Of a stretch of DNA of 64,000 nucleotides, positions 15,717-24,953 are shown piece by piece. Source of the DNA: Microbacterium sp. W4I4. GTDB lineage: Bacteria; Actinomycetota; Actinomycetes; Actinomycetales; Microbacteriaceae. The stretch covers positions 2,294,001 to 2,358,000 of the forward strand of contig NZ_JAUSXT010000001.1 in assembly GCF_030816235.1 (NCBI RefSeq), given 5' to 3'. Every line of letters begins with the position of its first letter. Position 1 is the first letter of the stretch. The position numbers and the translations under genes are program-made. Under the pieces are notes generated by a model, which did no database searches, was not told where the DNA came from, and saw only the letters and a list, made by a program, of their open reading frames with translations.

Positions 15717-17512
15717 GCGAATCGGCCGCCGCAGAGGCATCCGTCCAGATCAACGCGTCGCAGGCGACGATCGCCCGCACGCACGTCTTCAAGCGCATCC
15801 TGCGCAACCCCATGGGGCTCGTCGCGCTCGTCATCCTCACCGTCCTGGTCCTCGTCGCCGTGTTCGCGCAGCTGATCGCACCGTTCGACGCGAACTTCGC
15901 GAACATCGGCAAGACGCTGGCCTCGCCGGATGCCGTGAACCTGCTGGGCACCGACAGCGCCGGACGCGACACGTTCAGTCGGCTCGTGCTCGGCACGCAG
16001 ACGACACTGCTGTCGGCTCTGCTGTGCGCCGCGGTGGCGATCGTACTCGGTCTGCCCTCGGGCCTGATCGCCGGGTACTACTCCGGGTTCTTCGACTCGG
16101 TGTCGAACTGGGTCGTCAACGTGCTGATGGCGATCCCCGGCATCATCCTGCTGCTCACCATCCGCGCGGCGTTCGGGCCCTCGGTGTGGATCTCGATGAT
16201 CGCATTCGGCATCCTGATCAGCCCCGGATACTTCCGGCTGACGCGCACCGCGGTGCAGTCGGTGCGCAACGAGCTCTACGTCGACGCCGCGCGCGTCTCG
16301 GGTCTGAGCGACAGCCGGATCATCTCCCGCCACATCTTCTCGGTGGTGCGCGCGCCGATCATCATCCAGACGGCGATCGTCTGCGGTGTCGCGATCGCCG
16401 TCCAGTCCGGGCTCGAGTTCCTCGGGCTCGGCGACCCCGCGGTCGCGACCTGGGGCGTAATGCTCGCCGAGGGGTTCAAGAACGTCTACCTGAACCCGCT
16501 GCTGCTGGTCTGGCCTGCCCTCGCCATGGGCCTCGCCATCGGTGCGCTGGTGCTGCTCGGCAACGCCGTGCGCGACGCGCTCGAGGATCGCGAGAAGATC
16601 AGGGCGCCCAAGGGCGCCAAGGCCGACGTGGCCCGCCGCACCGAGCTCGTCGAGCCGGAAGGCGACCACCTGGTGTCGGTCTCGAACCTGGCCGTCGGGT
16701 ACCCGCAGGCCGGCGGCGTCGTCAAGGAGGTCGTGCGAGACGTCTCGTTCACGGTCGATCGGGGCGAGGTCCTCGGCATCGTCGGCGAGTCCGGTTCGGG
16801 CAAGTCGCAGACCGCGTTCTCGATCCTCGGGCTCCTCCCGCCGGAGGCGCGCATCGTCTCGGGCGCGATCAGATTCGACGGCGAGTACACCGTCGCACCT
16901 GGCGACGTGACCGTCGACCAGTCGCGACTGAGCCTGCTGCGCGGCAAGCGCATCTCGTACATCCCGCAGGAGCCGATGTCGAACCTCGACCCGGCGTACA
17001 CGATCGGCTCCCAGCTCGTGGCGCCGATGGTGCGAGTGCTCGGCATCAGCAGGTCGGAGGCGCGCAAGCGGGCGCTGAAGCTGCTGGCCGATGTCGGCAT
17101 CGTGAGCCCGGAGCGCACCTTCGCCGCCTACCCGCACGAGGTGTCGGGCGGAATGGCCCAGCGCGTGCTGATCGCCGGTGCGATCAGCTGCGAGCCCGAC
17201 CTCATCATCGCCGACGAGCCGACCACGGCTCTCGACGTCACGGTGCAGGCCGAAGTCCTCGACCTCATCCGCGACCTGCAGATGCGGCTCGGCGTGGGCG
17301 TCATCCTCGTCACCCACAACTTCGGCGTCGTCGCCGACCTGTGCGACCGTGTGGTCGTCATGCAGAACGGCCGCCTCGTCGAGAGCGGCGACGTGCGCGA
17401 GGTGCTGCGCAACCCGAAGGATCCGTACACGATCAAGCTGCTGTCCTCGATGCTCGAGGGCAAGGAGCCGATGAAGATGCTGGTGACCGCAGAAGGAGGG
17501 TCGCAGTCATGA
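15713..17512 (+). CDS. Fused ABC permease (DppC) and ATP-binding protein (DppD)
   Basis: 599 residues that join two normally separate proteins. Residues about 1-290 are a DppC permease (FKRILRNPMGLVALVI, LLGTDSAGRDTFSRL, six membrane segments, the EAA loop VDAARVSGLSDSRIISRH). After a linker rich in charged residues, residues about 315-599 are an ATPase with Walker A GESGSGKS near 358-365, Q-loop YIPQEP, a signature read as VSGGMAQR, Walker B LIIADEP, and a switch His in LVTHNF. The frame is continuous with no internal stop, so the fusion is real in this sequence. It fixes a 1:1 ratio of channel half and ATPase. Confidence 0.9.
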   Translation: MSESAAAEASVQINASQATIARTHVFKRILRNPMGLVALVILTVLVLVAVFAQLIAPFDANFANIGKTLASPDAVNLLGTDSAGRDTFSRLVLGTQTTLLSALLCAAVAIVLGLPSGLIAGYYSGFFDSVSNWVVNVLMAIPGIILLLTIRAAFGPSVWISMIAFGILISPGYFRLTRTAVQSVRNELYVDAARVSGLSDSRIISRHIFSVVRAPIIIQTAIVCGVAIAVQSGLEFLGLGDPAVATWGVMLAEGFKNVYLNPLLLVWPALAMGLAIGALVLLGNAVRDALEDREKIRAPKGAKADVARRTELVEPEGDHLVSVSNLAVGYPQAGGVVKEVVRDVSFTVDRGEVLGIVGESGSGKSQTAFSILGLLPPEARIVSGAIRFDGEYTVAPGDVTVDQSRLSLLRGKRISYIPQEPMSNLDPAYTIGSQLVAPMVRVLGISRSEARKRALKLLADVGIVSPERTFAAYPHEVSGGMAQRVLIAGAISCEPDLIIADEPTTALDVTVQAEVLDLIRDLQMRLGVGVILVTHNFGVVADLCDRVVVMQNGRLVESGDVREVLRNPKDPYTIKLLSSMLEGKEPMKMLVTAEGGSQS

Positions 17513-18420
17513 CCGAAGCGACACGCGCCGAAGGCGCACTGCTCGACGTCGATGCGCTCGTCGTCGAATACCCGGGCAAGGGCTTCCGCGCCCAGCCGTT
17601 CCGCGCTCTCACCGACATCTCCATCTCCATCGGACAGGGCGAGACGCTCGGCCTGGTGGGAGAGTCCGGGTCAGGCAAGACGACGCTGGGGCGGGCCGTG
17701 CTCGGTCTCGCCCCCGTCAGCGGCGGGTCGATCTCGTTCGAGGGCAAGGACATCAGTCACGCCACACGCAGACAGCGGCAGAAGCTCAGTCGCGACCTGC
17801 AGGTGGTGTTCCAGGACCCGTACACCTCGCTGAACCCGGCGATGGAGGTCGGCGACATCCTCGCGGAGCCGCTCGGCATCCAGGGCATCGGAAAGTCCCA
17901 GTCCCGCTCGCGGGTCAAGGAGCTCCTCGACCAGGTGAACCTGCCGACGGACGCGCTGCGCCGTCAGCCCCGCGAGTTCTCCGGCGGCCAGCGTCAGCGC
18001 GTGGCGATCGCGCGTGCGCTCGCCCTGTCGCCCAAGCTCATCGTCTGCGACGAGCCGGTCTCGGCCCTCGACCTGACGACGCAAGCCACCGTGCTCGATC
18101 TGTTCCTGCAGATCCAGCGCGACACCGGCGTCTCGTACCTGTTCATCTCCCACGACCTGGATGTGGTCCGCCACATCAGCCATCGGGTCGCGGTGATGTA
18201 CCGCGGAGAGATCGTCGAGCAGGGCGATGCCGCCCAGGTCACCGGCGATCCACGTCATCCGTACACGCAGAAGCTGCTGCTCGCCTCCCCGGTGCCCGAT
18301 CCCGATCGGCAGCAGCAGCGCCGAGCCGAACGACGCCGCCTTGCAGCGGAGACGGCGGGCGAGAGCGGCTACCGCCCGACAGAAGCCCCGACGGGCACGG
18401 TCCGCAGTGTATTACGGTAG
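17509..18420 (+). CDS. ABC transporter ATP-binding protein (DppF type)
   Basis: 303 residues; ATG 17509 overlaps the previous stop and has AGAAGGAGGG upstream. It shows Walker A GESGSGKTT, Q-loop VFQDPYTSLNP, signature FSGGQRQRVAIARAL, Walker B LIVCDEPVSALD, and switch ISHDL. The C-terminal RHPYTQKLLLASPVPDP is the oligopeptide/dipeptide ATPase tail. It would pair with the ATPase half of the fused protein in the importer. Confidence 0.93.
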   Translation: MTEATRAEGALLDVDALVVEYPGKGFRAQPFRALTDISISIGQGETLGLVGESGSGKTTLGRAVLGLAPVSGGSISFEGKDISHATRRQRQKLSRDLQVVFQDPYTSLNPAMEVGDILAEPLGIQGIGKSQSRSRVKELLDQVNLPTDALRRQPREFSGGQRQRVAIARALALSPKLIVCDEPVSALDLTTQATVLDLFLQIQRDTGVSYLFISHDLDVVRHISHRVAVMYRGEIVEQGDAAQVTGDPRHPYTQKLLLASPVPDPDRQQQRRAERRRLAAETAGESGYRPTEAPTGTVRSVLR

Positions 18421-18431
18421 ATCGAGGCGTC

Positions 18432-18447
18432 GGGGAATCGCTTCCCC
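18432..18447 (+). promoter_or_regulatory. Operator-like palindrome before the LacI gene
   Basis: GGGGAATCGCTTCCCC; its core AATCGCTT is identical to that of operator O6, but the GGCAA/TTGCC arms are replaced by GGGGAA/TTCCCC. It could be a weak autoregulatory site or a short hairpin; both are inference. Confidence 0.35.
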
Positions 18448-18479
18448 TGCGACCTCCCCGAGCAGGAAGGAGCATCAGC

Positions 18480-19529
18480 GTGGCAGCTGACAATGCGGGC
18501 GCCGCGCCGGTGCGCAGAAGGCGGGCGGGATCCGCGCCGACCATCTACGACGTCGCCAGGCTCGCCGGGGTGAATCCCTCCACGGTCTCGCGCGCGCTAA
18601 GCCAGCCCGGGCGCATCAACGTCAACACCGAGGCGAAGATCCACGCGGCCGCCAAGGAGCTCAAGTACCGGCTCAACCCGATGGCGCGCGCTCTTCCGAC
18701 CGGACGCACGAACACGCTCGGTCTGCTGATCGCGGACATCACGAACCCGGTGATCTTCGGCATCGTCCGCGGTGCCGAGAAGGCCGCGACGGCGAACGGC
18801 TACACCCTGGTCGTGAGCGAGTCGCAGGAGTCGGGCGAGGTCGAGGCGCGCTCCGCGCAGCGCATCCAGCCCGCCGTCGACGCGCTGATCCTGGGCACTT
18901 CCCGCCTGGCGGATCCGCAGATCGTGGCGCTGGCCGAGGCGAAGCCACTGGTCGTGCTGAACCGGACGATCCCCGGGGTCGCCAGCATCACGCCGGACCT
19001 GGAGCCCGGCGTCGATCAGGCGCTCGCGCACCTGGAGATGCTCGGGCACCGCACCCTGCTCTTCCTGGATGGCCCGAAGGGCTCGTGGATCAGCGGCAGA
19101 CGGTGGGATGCCCTGCAGAAGGGCGCCCTGGCGCGGGGGATGTCGATCGCATCCGCCGGGCCGAACCAACCGACCCTGGACGGTGGGCACGCCACCCTGT
19201 CGCGCGTGATCGCTTCACCGGCCACGGCGATCATCGCGTACAACGACCTGATGGCGATCGGGCTGCTGCGCGCCGCAGGCGAACAGGGCATCTCCGTTCC
19301 CGGGCGCTTCAGCATCGTCGGATTCGACGACAGCTTCGGCTCGGATTTCACCTCGCCGCCGCTCACCACGGTGCGCTCACCGCTCGCCGAGGCGGGCGAG
19401 CTCGCCGTCCTGCGCGCGCTCGAGCTGGTGGGTGCGGATGCCGGCGCGTCTGCGGAGACCGCGCCGGAGCACGGCCTGGAGACCGAGCTCATCATCCGCG
19501 GGTCCACGGGACCTGCGCGCCAGTCCTGA
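18480..19529 (+). CDS. LacI family transcriptional repressor of the uronate/glycoside island
   Basis: 349 residues from a GTG at 18480 with AGGAAGGAG 8 nt upstream. The N-terminal arm is basic; the helix-turn-helix TIYDVARLAGVNPSTVSRAL (residues about 21-40) and the hinge NPMARAL are canonical, and the rest is a periplasmic-binding-like effector domain (NTLGLLIADITNPVIFGIV, YNDLMAIGLLRAAGEQG, FDDSFGSDFTSPPLTTV). It sits in the middle of the island with six matching operators around it at about 9.7, 13.1 and 20.6 kb. The effector is probably a uronate or the imported oligosaccharide; no sequence feature tells which. Confidence 0.93.
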   Translation: MAADNAGAAPVRRRRAGSAPTIYDVARLAGVNPSTVSRALSQPGRINVNTEAKIHAAAKELKYRLNPMARALPTGRTNTLGLLIADITNPVIFGIVRGAEKAATANGYTLVVSESQESGEVEARSAQRIQPAVDALILGTSRLADPQIVALAEAKPLVVLNRTIPGVASITPDLEPGVDQALAHLEMLGHRTLLFLDGPKGSWISGRRWDALQKGALARGMSIASAGPNQPTLDGGHATLSRVIASPATAIIAYNDLMAIGLLRAAGEQGISVPGRFSIVGFDDSFGSDFTSPPLTTVRSPLAEAGELAVLRALELVGADAGASAETAPEHGLETELIIRGSTGPARQS

Positions 19530-19574
19530 TCCACCAGCGCCGCGTGCCCCGGCATCCGCTCTGACGCATCTGCA

Positions 19575-19658
19575 CTGTCGGCGACGGATGTCGGCACAAA
19601 CGACGGATGTCGGCTCAGATCACTGATCTGAGCCGACATCCGTCTTCTGAGCCGACAG
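19575..19658. repeat. Nested palindrome with a perfect 43-bp core, between convergent genes
   Basis: Core 19602-19644: two perfectly complementary 21-nt arms (GACGGATGTCGGCTCAGATC... ) around a single C at 19623. An outer pair CTGTCGGC (19575-19582) and GCCGACAG (19651-19658) surrounds it, and the arm start GACGGATGTCGGC is also repeated directly at 19583-19595. It lies between the stops of the LacI gene and the converging isomerase gene, so it may also terminate both; no U-tract is present. Confidence 0.75.
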
Positions 19659-19673
19659 GTGAGCCGGCCGGGG

Positions 19674-20531
19674 TCAGAACAGGTCGCTCTTTCCGAGTGC
19701 GACCAGGTTGTCGTAGGACGTCTGCAGGCAGTCGAAGACGTCGCGACCGTACAGGTCATCCTGCTCGACGAGCAGGTACTCGGCGTCGCTGGCGACGGCT
19801 TCGTCGATGATGGCGCCGAACTCCAGGTTGCCCTCGCCGACCTCGGCGAACTGCACGACACCGGTGAACGCGGCCATGAACGTCTTGAAGTCGCCGGCCT
19901 CGAGCGCGGTGAATGCGTCTGCGGGCAGCTGCCCGATGCGGTAATCCTTCAGGTGGATCATCGCGACGCGGTCGCTGTACTTGCGGATGGTGGCGACCGG
20001 ATCCTTGCCGCCGCGCTGGATCCAGTGCACGTCGAGCTCGAGGCCGACCTGCGGTGCCCGATCGGCGATGATGTCGAGCAGCAGCTTGCCGTCGTACTTC
20101 GCGAACTCGATGTGGTGGTTGTGGTAGTACAGGCGGATGCCGTCGTCGGCGAGGCGCTTCGCGTACTCGTTGGTCTCATCCGCGAAGGCGAGCACCTTCT
20201 CGAGCGAGGCCATCGCATCGAACGGGAGCATCCCGATGCGAACCATGGTGGTGTCCAGCCGCCTGCAGTCAGCCACGATCTTGTCGTAGTCCTCGGTGAG
20301 CGTGTCGATGGGCATGCCGGTCGACCGCAGCCCGGTCGAGAGGGATGCGATGTCCATCCCGAGCTCGTCGCGGGCCCGGACGAGGTCGTCGACATTGTCG
20401 ACGGTCATCGGGATCTGGGAGATCTCGACGGCGTGGTAGCCGATGTCGGTGATCTTCCTGAGCGTCTCGAACGCGCCTGTCTCGGCGAAGCTGTCCTTGA
20501 GCATCATGGCCTGGACGCCGATTTTCGTCAC
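19674..20531 (-). CDS. Sugar phosphate isomerase/epimerase-like TIM barrel (second)
   Basis: 285 residues from a GTG at 20531 with AAGGAG 6 nt upstream. All expected ligands of the AP-endonuclease-2/xylose isomerase-like fold are present: YYHNHHIEF, LDVHWIQRGG, MIHLKD, EVGEGNLEF. This contrasts with the copy at 9898, which lacks the HxKD His. It is transcribed alone from an operator-controlled promoter and diverges from the GPH symporter gene. It may isomerise a sugar released from the oligosaccharide or cleave a 3-keto-glycoside; substrate unknown. Confidence 0.85.
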   Translation of the reverse strand: MTKIGVQAMMLKDSFAETGAFETLRKITDIGYHAVEISQIPMTVDNVDDLVRARDELGMDIASLSTGLRSTGMPIDTLTEDYDKIVADCRRLDTTMVRIGMLPFDAMASLEKVLAFADETNEYAKRLADDGIRLYYHNHHIEFAKYDGKLLLDIIADRAPQVGLELDVHWIQRGGKDPVATIRKYSDRVAMIHLKDYRIGQLPADAFTALEAGDFKTFMAAFTGVVQFAEVGEGNLEFGAIIDEAVASDAEYLLVEQDDLYGRDVFDCLQTSYDNLVALGKSDLF

Positions 20532-20595
20532 TGTGTCTCCTTCGTTGGAGTCGACCTTCCCGGCCGACGAAGATGCGCCTGCTTCAGGCGTTTCC

Positions 20596-20636
20596 AGTCT
20601 GACACGCACCCCGCGATATGGCAACCGGTTGCCCAT
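20596..20636 (-). promoter_or_regulatory. Promoter P4 with LacI-type operator O5
   Basis: Operator TATGGCAACCGGTTGCCCAT at 20617-20636. On the minus strand TTGCCA (20624-20619) serves as the -35 and CAGACT (20601-20596) as a weak -10 after 17 bp, for the isomerase gene starting at 20531. Confidence 0.7.
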
Positions 20637-20669
20637 GCCTGTCCTGGCATCCGCACCAATCCCGCTCGC

Positions 20670-20713
20670 GTTTTTGGCAATCGCTTGCCAAAAACGGGCG
20701 AACGTGATTTACT
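20670..20713 (+). promoter_or_regulatory. Promoter P5 with LacI-type operator O6 (symporter operon)
   Basis: The best operator: a 26-bp palindrome 20670-20695 with arms GTTTTTGGCAATC and GCTTGCCAAAAAC matching at 12 of 13 pairs. Its right half supplies -35 TTGCCA (20685-20690), with -10 TTTACT (20708-20713) after 17 bp. O5 and O6 centres are 56 bp apart. Confidence 0.85.
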
Positions 20714-20772
20714 GTGTCAGACAATCCACCCCGGCAATGACGCGCACCGCAACGATGCGAAGGGAAGGCTCC

Positions 20773-22233
20773 ATGAACCAGCCGAGCACCACGGCCACCC
20801 CCACCACGGGAGCCCGCCGCCTCAGCAAGCTGAGCATCATCGGCTACGGCGCCGGCGACGCCGCGAACAACCTCGCGTTCACGACCGCGACGATGTTCCT
20901 GCTCGTGTACTACACCGATGTCGCCGGCATCTCGGCCGCCGCCGCCGGCACCCTGCTGCTCGTGGTCCGCATCTTCGACGCGTTCGCCGACGTCTTCGCT
21001 GGCCGCATCGTCGACAAGACGTTCAGCAAGCGCTTCGGCAAGTTCCGCCCGTTCATCATGTTCGGCTCCGTGCCGCTGCTGCTGCTCTCGGCCGCCGCCT
21101 TCAGCATCCCGCAGATCGGCGAGAGCGGCATGCTGCTGTACGCCTACCTCACCTACGCCGCGCTCGGCCTCGCGTACAGCCTGGTCAACATCCCGTACGG
21201 CTCGCTGGCCGGCGCGATGACCCAGGATGCCGGTGAGCGCGCGAAGCTCGCCAGCGCCCGCACCATCGGCGCCATGATCGTCGGCGCCGGTCTCGGCATC
21301 TTCGTCGCACCGCTCATCGTCCCCGGCGCCGACCTGCAGGCCATGTTCACCTTCATGACCCTGGGCTTCGTGGTCGTCGGCACCGCCCTGTACATGTTCA
21401 CGGCCTTCACCGCGAAGGAGAAGGTCGCCCGCTCCGTTCAGCACGTCACCATGAAGCAGAGCTTCGCCACGCTCAAGGGCAACCGCCCGCTGCTGATGCT
21501 GTGCGTGAGCTCGTTCATCTTCCTGACCGGCATGCTCGCGCTGAGCACCATCCAGCTGTACTACCTGCGCGACGTGCTGCACGCGCTGCCGCTGTACGCC
21601 GTGGTGTCCATCGCCCAGATCATCCTGACCTTCGCCCTCGCTGCCGTGCTGCCCCTGATCGTGCGCACCTGGGGCAAGCGCGCCTGCTACATCGCCGGCG
21701 GACTGATCATGGGCCTCGGCGGTGCGTTGATCTTCTTCTCCCCCGCCGAGACGGTCTGGCTCGGCTTCACGGGCCTGCTGATCGCCCAGCTCGGTCTGGT
21801 GCTGGTCAACATGCTGGTCTGGGCTCTGGAGGCCGACACCGTCGAGTACGGCGAGTGGAAGACCGGCGTCCGCTCCGAGGGCATCATCTACGCGCTGTTC
21901 TCGTTCACCCGCAAGACCGGTCAGGCCGTCGGTGGTGCACTCGCCGCGTTCGCCCTCTCCTGGGGCGGCTACGCTGCAGGTGCGGCGCAGCAGACCGCGC
22001 ACGCCGAACTCGGCATCCGTGCCGGAGCCGGTCTCATCCCGCTGATCTGCTCGGTACTGGCCATGGCGGTGATGATCTTCTACCCGCTCACCGATCAGCG
22101 CCATCGTGAGCTCCTCTCGGAGATCGCCGAGCGGCGCGAGAGCACCGCGACGGCCGAGCCCATCGCACCGGACCTGTCCACCGCAGCATTCCAATCGCAC
22201 CGAACCGGCACCCGCGCTCCGCGGATCGACTGA
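20773..22233 (+). CDS. GPH-family sugar:cation symporter (MFS)
   Basis: 486 residues from ATG 20773, preceded by GGGAAGG. Twelve membrane segments and the glycoside-pentoside-hexuronide signatures [15 protein letters not shown] and KRFGKFRPF place it with MelB/UidB-type symporters, which import melibiose, glucuronides or xylosides with H+ or Na+. It begins a unit with mannonate dehydratase and gluconokinase. A hexuronide or uronate as cargo is inferred from these neighbours; it complements the ABC importer as a second entry route. Confidence 0.9.
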   Translation: MNQPSTTATPTTGARRLSKLSIIGYGAGDAANNLAFTTATMFLLVYYTDVAGISAAAAGTLLLVVRIFDAFADVFAGRIVDKTFSKRFGKFRPFIMFGSVPLLLLSAAAFSIPQIGESGMLLYAYLTYAALGLAYSLVNIPYGSLAGAMTQDAGERAKLASARTIGAMIVGAGLGIFVAPLIVPGADLQAMFTFMTLGFVVVGTALYMFTAFTAKEKVARSVQHVTMKQSFATLKGNRPLLMLCVSSFIFLTGMLALSTIQLYYLRDVLHALPLYAVVSIAQIILTFALAAVLPLIVRTWGKRACYIAGGLIMGLGGALIFFSPAETVWLGFTGLLIAQLGLVLVNMLVWALEADTVEYGEWKTGVRSEGIIYALFSFTRKTGQAVGGALAAFALSWGGYAAGAAQQTAHAELGIRAGAGLIPLICSVLAMAVMIFYPLTDQRHRELLSEIAERRESTATAEPIAPDLSTAAFQSHRTGTRAPRID

Positions 22234-22279
22234 TCCGCAGCGCGAACCCCGCCGCCGAACCTCAAGAAGGAGCCCGAGA

Positions 22280-23518
22280 ATGATCATCGACAGAGCAGAA
22301 GTCATCGTCACCAGCCCCGACCGCAACTTCGTGACGCTCAAGCTCACCACCGACGACGGCATCGTCGGCCTCGGCGACGCCACGCTGAACGGTCGCGAAC
22401 TCGCCGTGGTCTCGTACCTGACCGACCACGTCGTCCCGCTGATGATCGGCCGCGACGCGCACCGCATCGAGGACACCTGGCAGTTCCTCTACCGCTCGGC
22501 GTACTGGCGCCGCGGTCCGGTCACGATGGCCGCGATCGCCGCCGTCGACATGGCGCTGTGGGACATCAAGGCCAAGGCCGCCGGGATGCCGCTGTACCAG
22601 CTGCTCGGCGGGGCATCCCGCACCGGCCTGCTGGCGTACGGGCACGCCTCGGGCAAGGAGCTGCCCGAGCTGTTCGACAGCATCCGCGAGCACCAGTCGC
22701 AGGGCTACCGCGCCATCCGCGTGCAGACCGGCGTTCCCGGCCTGAAGGCCATCTACGGCATCGCATCGCAGTCCGCCGACACCTTCGGCGGCGAAGCGCG
22801 CTACGACCACGAGCCCGCCCGCCGCGGCGCCCTGCCGACCGAGGAGGACTGGGACACCCGCGCGTACCTGCGTCACCTTCCCGGCGTCTTCGAGGCGGTG
22901 CGCAACGAATTCGGCGCCGAGATCCCCCTGCTGCATGACGGCCACCACCGCATGACGCCGCTGCAGGCCGCCAAGCTCGGCAAGGAGCTGGAGCCCTACG
23001 ACCTGTTCTGGCTCGAGGACTGCACGCCAGCCGAGAACCAGGAAGCCCTGAAGCTCGTGCGCCAGCACACCACCACCCCGCTGGCGATCGGTGAGATCTT
23101 CAACACGATCTGGGACTTCAAGGATCTGATCCGCGACCAGCTGATCGACTACGTGCGCGGCGCGGTCACCCACATGGGTGGCATCAGCCCGCTGAAGAAG
23201 ACGGTCGACTACGCCGCGCAGTACCAGATCAAGTCGGGCTTCCACGGCCCCACCGACGTCTCCCCCGTGGGCATGGCCGCGCAGATGCACCTGGGCCTCG
23301 CGATCCACAACTTCGGCATCCAGGAGTACATGCAGCACGGTGAGAAGACCGATCAGGTCTTCCAGCAGTCGTACACCTGGCAGAACGGTCTGCTGCACCC
23401 CGGCGACAAGCCCGGCATCGGTGTGGACCTCGACGTCGACGCTGCGGGCAAGTACCCGTACGAGCAGGCCTACCTGCCGTACAACCGCCTGCACGATGGC
23501 ACCGTCCACGACTGGTGA
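22280..23518 (+). CDS. manD: D-mannonate dehydratase, enolase superfamily (ManD)
   Basis: 412 residues; AGAAGGAG lies 8 nt before ATG 22280. Metal ligands are spaced as in characterised ManD: Asp220 (LLHDGHHR), Glu246 (WLEDCTPAE), Glu272 (AIGEIFNT), exactly 26 residues apart, with His222 beside the first and [10 protein letters not shown] later. It dehydrates D-mannonate to 2-keto-3-deoxy-D-gluconate, the step after uxuB. It replaces the non-homologous UxuA. Some ManD-family members are slow or use D-gluconate, but the regulon context favours mannonate. The stop overlaps the gluconokinase GTG. Confidence 0.92.
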   Translation: MIIDRAEVIVTSPDRNFVTLKLTTDDGIVGLGDATLNGRELAVVSYLTDHVVPLMIGRDAHRIEDTWQFLYRSAYWRRGPVTMAAIAAVDMALWDIKAKAAGMPLYQLLGGASRTGLLAYGHASGKELPELFDSIREHQSQGYRAIRVQTGVPGLKAIYGIASQSADTFGGEARYDHEPARRGALPTEEDWDTRAYLRHLPGVFEAVRNEFGAEIPLLHDGHHRMTPLQAAKLGKELEPYDLFWLEDCTPAENQEALKLVRQHTTTPLAIGEIFNTIWDFKDLIRDQLIDYVRGAVTHMGGISPLKKTVDYAAQYQIKSGFHGPTDVSPVGMAAQMHLGLAIHNFGIQEYMQHGEKTDQVFQQSYTWQNGLLHPGDKPGIGVDLDVDAAGKYPYEQAYLPYNRLHDGTVHDW

Positions 23519-24066
23519 GCAGCTGCATGACCAGTGATCCGGTGACGGATGCTGCGACCCGGGACTCCTCATCACACGGCCCGCTCGTCGTGATGGGGGT
23601 CTCGGGCGTCGGCAAGAGCACGATAGCGCATCTGCTCGGCGAGCGGCTCGGGATGCCGTACCTCGACGCCGACGACCTGCACGGCGAGGCGAACGTCGCG
23701 AAGATGGCCTCAGGGATCCCGCTGACCGATGAGGATCGGATGCCGTGGCTGCATCGCGTCGGCGACGCTCTCGCCGCCGAGGTCGCACCGGTGATGGCGT
23801 GCTCCGCGCTGAAGCGCTCGTACCGCGAGGTGCTGATCGCTCACGCCCCGCACGCGCGGTTCGTGATGCTCGCCGCCGACGCGGAGCGCATCTCGTCGCA
23901 GGTCTCCGCGCGCACCGACCACTTCATGCCGGCCGCGCTGCTGCGTTCGCAGCTCGACACCCTCGAGCCCCTCGGAGTCGGCGAGCCCGGCCTGGTCGTG
24001 ATCGTCGACGCCCAGCCCGAGGCGCTGGTCGAGCGCATCGTGTCGCTGGTCGGCGCCCGGGTCTGA
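23515..24066 (+). CDS. gntK: Gluconokinase
   Basis: 183 residues if started at the GTG overlapping the manD stop (GTGA), or 179 from ATG 23527. P-loop GVSGVGKST, then [31 protein letters not shown], the GntK signature with DAD and the gluconate-contacting region, and [14 protein letters not shown]. It phosphorylates D-gluconate to 6-phosphogluconate, which the co-regulated gnd can oxidise. This gives the island a pentose-phosphate branch beside the KDG branch. Confidence 0.92.
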   Translation: MSSCMTSDPVTDAATRDSSSHGPLVVMGVSGVGKSTIAHLLGERLGMPYLDADDLHGEANVAKMASGIPLTDEDRMPWLHRVGDALAAEVAPVMACSALKRSYREVLIAHAPHARFVMLAADAERISSQVSARTDHFMPAALLRSQLDTLEPLGVGEPGLVVIVDAQPEALVERIVSLVGARV

Positions 24067-24110
24067 TCCGCGCCGGTCCGCGGCGACTTCGCCCTTCGCC
24101 TCTTCACCCC

Positions 24111-24168
24111 TTCGCGGGTCGCAACACGCCGCGTCCTCACGCGGGATCCGGCGTGTTGCGCCCTGCGA
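24111..24168. repeat. 58-bp palindromic element, family G copy 1
   Basis: TTCGCGGGTCGCAACACGCC... ending GGCGTGTTGCGCCCTGCGA. The arms CGCAACACGCCG and CGGCGTGTTGCG pair. A related 58-bp copy (24954-25011) lies on the other side of the SGNH gene. The 24067-24234 gap holds nothing else visible. Confidence 0.7.
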
Positions 24169-24234
24169 GTGCGGATGCCGTGGGTCGTCCATCCTGTCGC
24201 AGCCGGATCCTCGGAATGCGACAGGATGGAACCC

Positions 24235-24939
24235 ATGACTGCTGATGCGACCAGCCTGCACGCGCTCCTCGACGGCGGCACCCCGCTGAACTGGGTGCTG
24301 ACCGGCGACTCGATCACCCACGGGCTCGTGCACACGCAGGGCGCCCGCACCTACGCGGAGCACCTGCACGAGCTGATCCGCGGCGACCTGGTGCGCACAC
24401 AGGATGTGGTGATCAACACGGCCATCAGCGGCTGGCGCGTCGTGCAGCTGCTGGAGGACTTCGAACGTCGCGTCGCGACCTGGCGTCCGCAGGTCGTGAC
24501 GCTGATGATCGGCACGAACGACTGCTCCACCACTGGCGCGCTCGGCACGATCGAGGCGTCGGAGTTCGCGGCATCCGTCACGGAGTTCGTCGCGCGCGTG
24601 CGCGATCTCGGCGCCATCCCCGTGCTGCAGACGCCGCCGACGATCGACCCGCTGAACGCTCCCGAGCGCTCCCGCATCGGCGAGTTCGTGCAGGCGATCC
24701 GAGACGTCGCCGCTGCGCAGGACACGATCCTGGTCGACCAGTTCGCGCGCTTCTCCGAGCTGGGCGCGGACAAGGTCAACCAGGTGCCCTGGGCACTGAT
24801 GGGCGACCCGTTCCACCCGAACGCCGCCGGCCACGCCGTGCTCGCGCTCGGCCTGGCCGAGGCCCTCGGGCTGGAGGCGGAGCCGGTGCGCGACCGGGTG
24901 CTCGCGGGCCTGCGCGGGCAGCTGCTGCTCGCGCACTGA
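24235..24939 (+). CDS. SGNH/GDSL hydrolase (copy 2)
   Basis: 234 residues from ATG 24235 with AGGATGGA upstream (ATG 24226 is an alternative). Near-identical motif set to copy 1 at 2909: GDSITHG (Ser26), NTAISGW, GTND, DPFHPNAAGH (Asp191, His194), and long stretches such as PLNWVLTGDSITHGLVHTQG are identical. No signal peptide. It follows gluconokinase by 169 bp and is bracketed by two 58-bp palindromes, so it may be a separately acquired or duplicated cassette. Likely role: removal of acyl groups from sugars. Confidence 0.88.
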   Translation: MTADATSLHALLDGGTPLNWVLTGDSITHGLVHTQGARTYAEHLHELIRGDLVRTQDVVINTAISGWRVVQLLEDFERRVATWRPQVVTLMIGTNDCSTTGALGTIEASEFAASVTEFVARVRDLGAIPVLQTPPTIDPLNAPERSRIGEFVQAIRDVAAAQDTILVDQFARFSELGADKVNQVPWALMGDPFHPNAAGHAVLALGLAEALGLEAEPVRDRVLAGLRGQLLLAH

Positions 24940-24953
24940 GCCCGGTCCCCGCC

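Noticed and set aside
3654..24939. Genomic island acquired as a unit
   Set aside because: Codon style and GC content look like the rest of the window, and no integrase, tRNA or direct-repeat boundary is visible.
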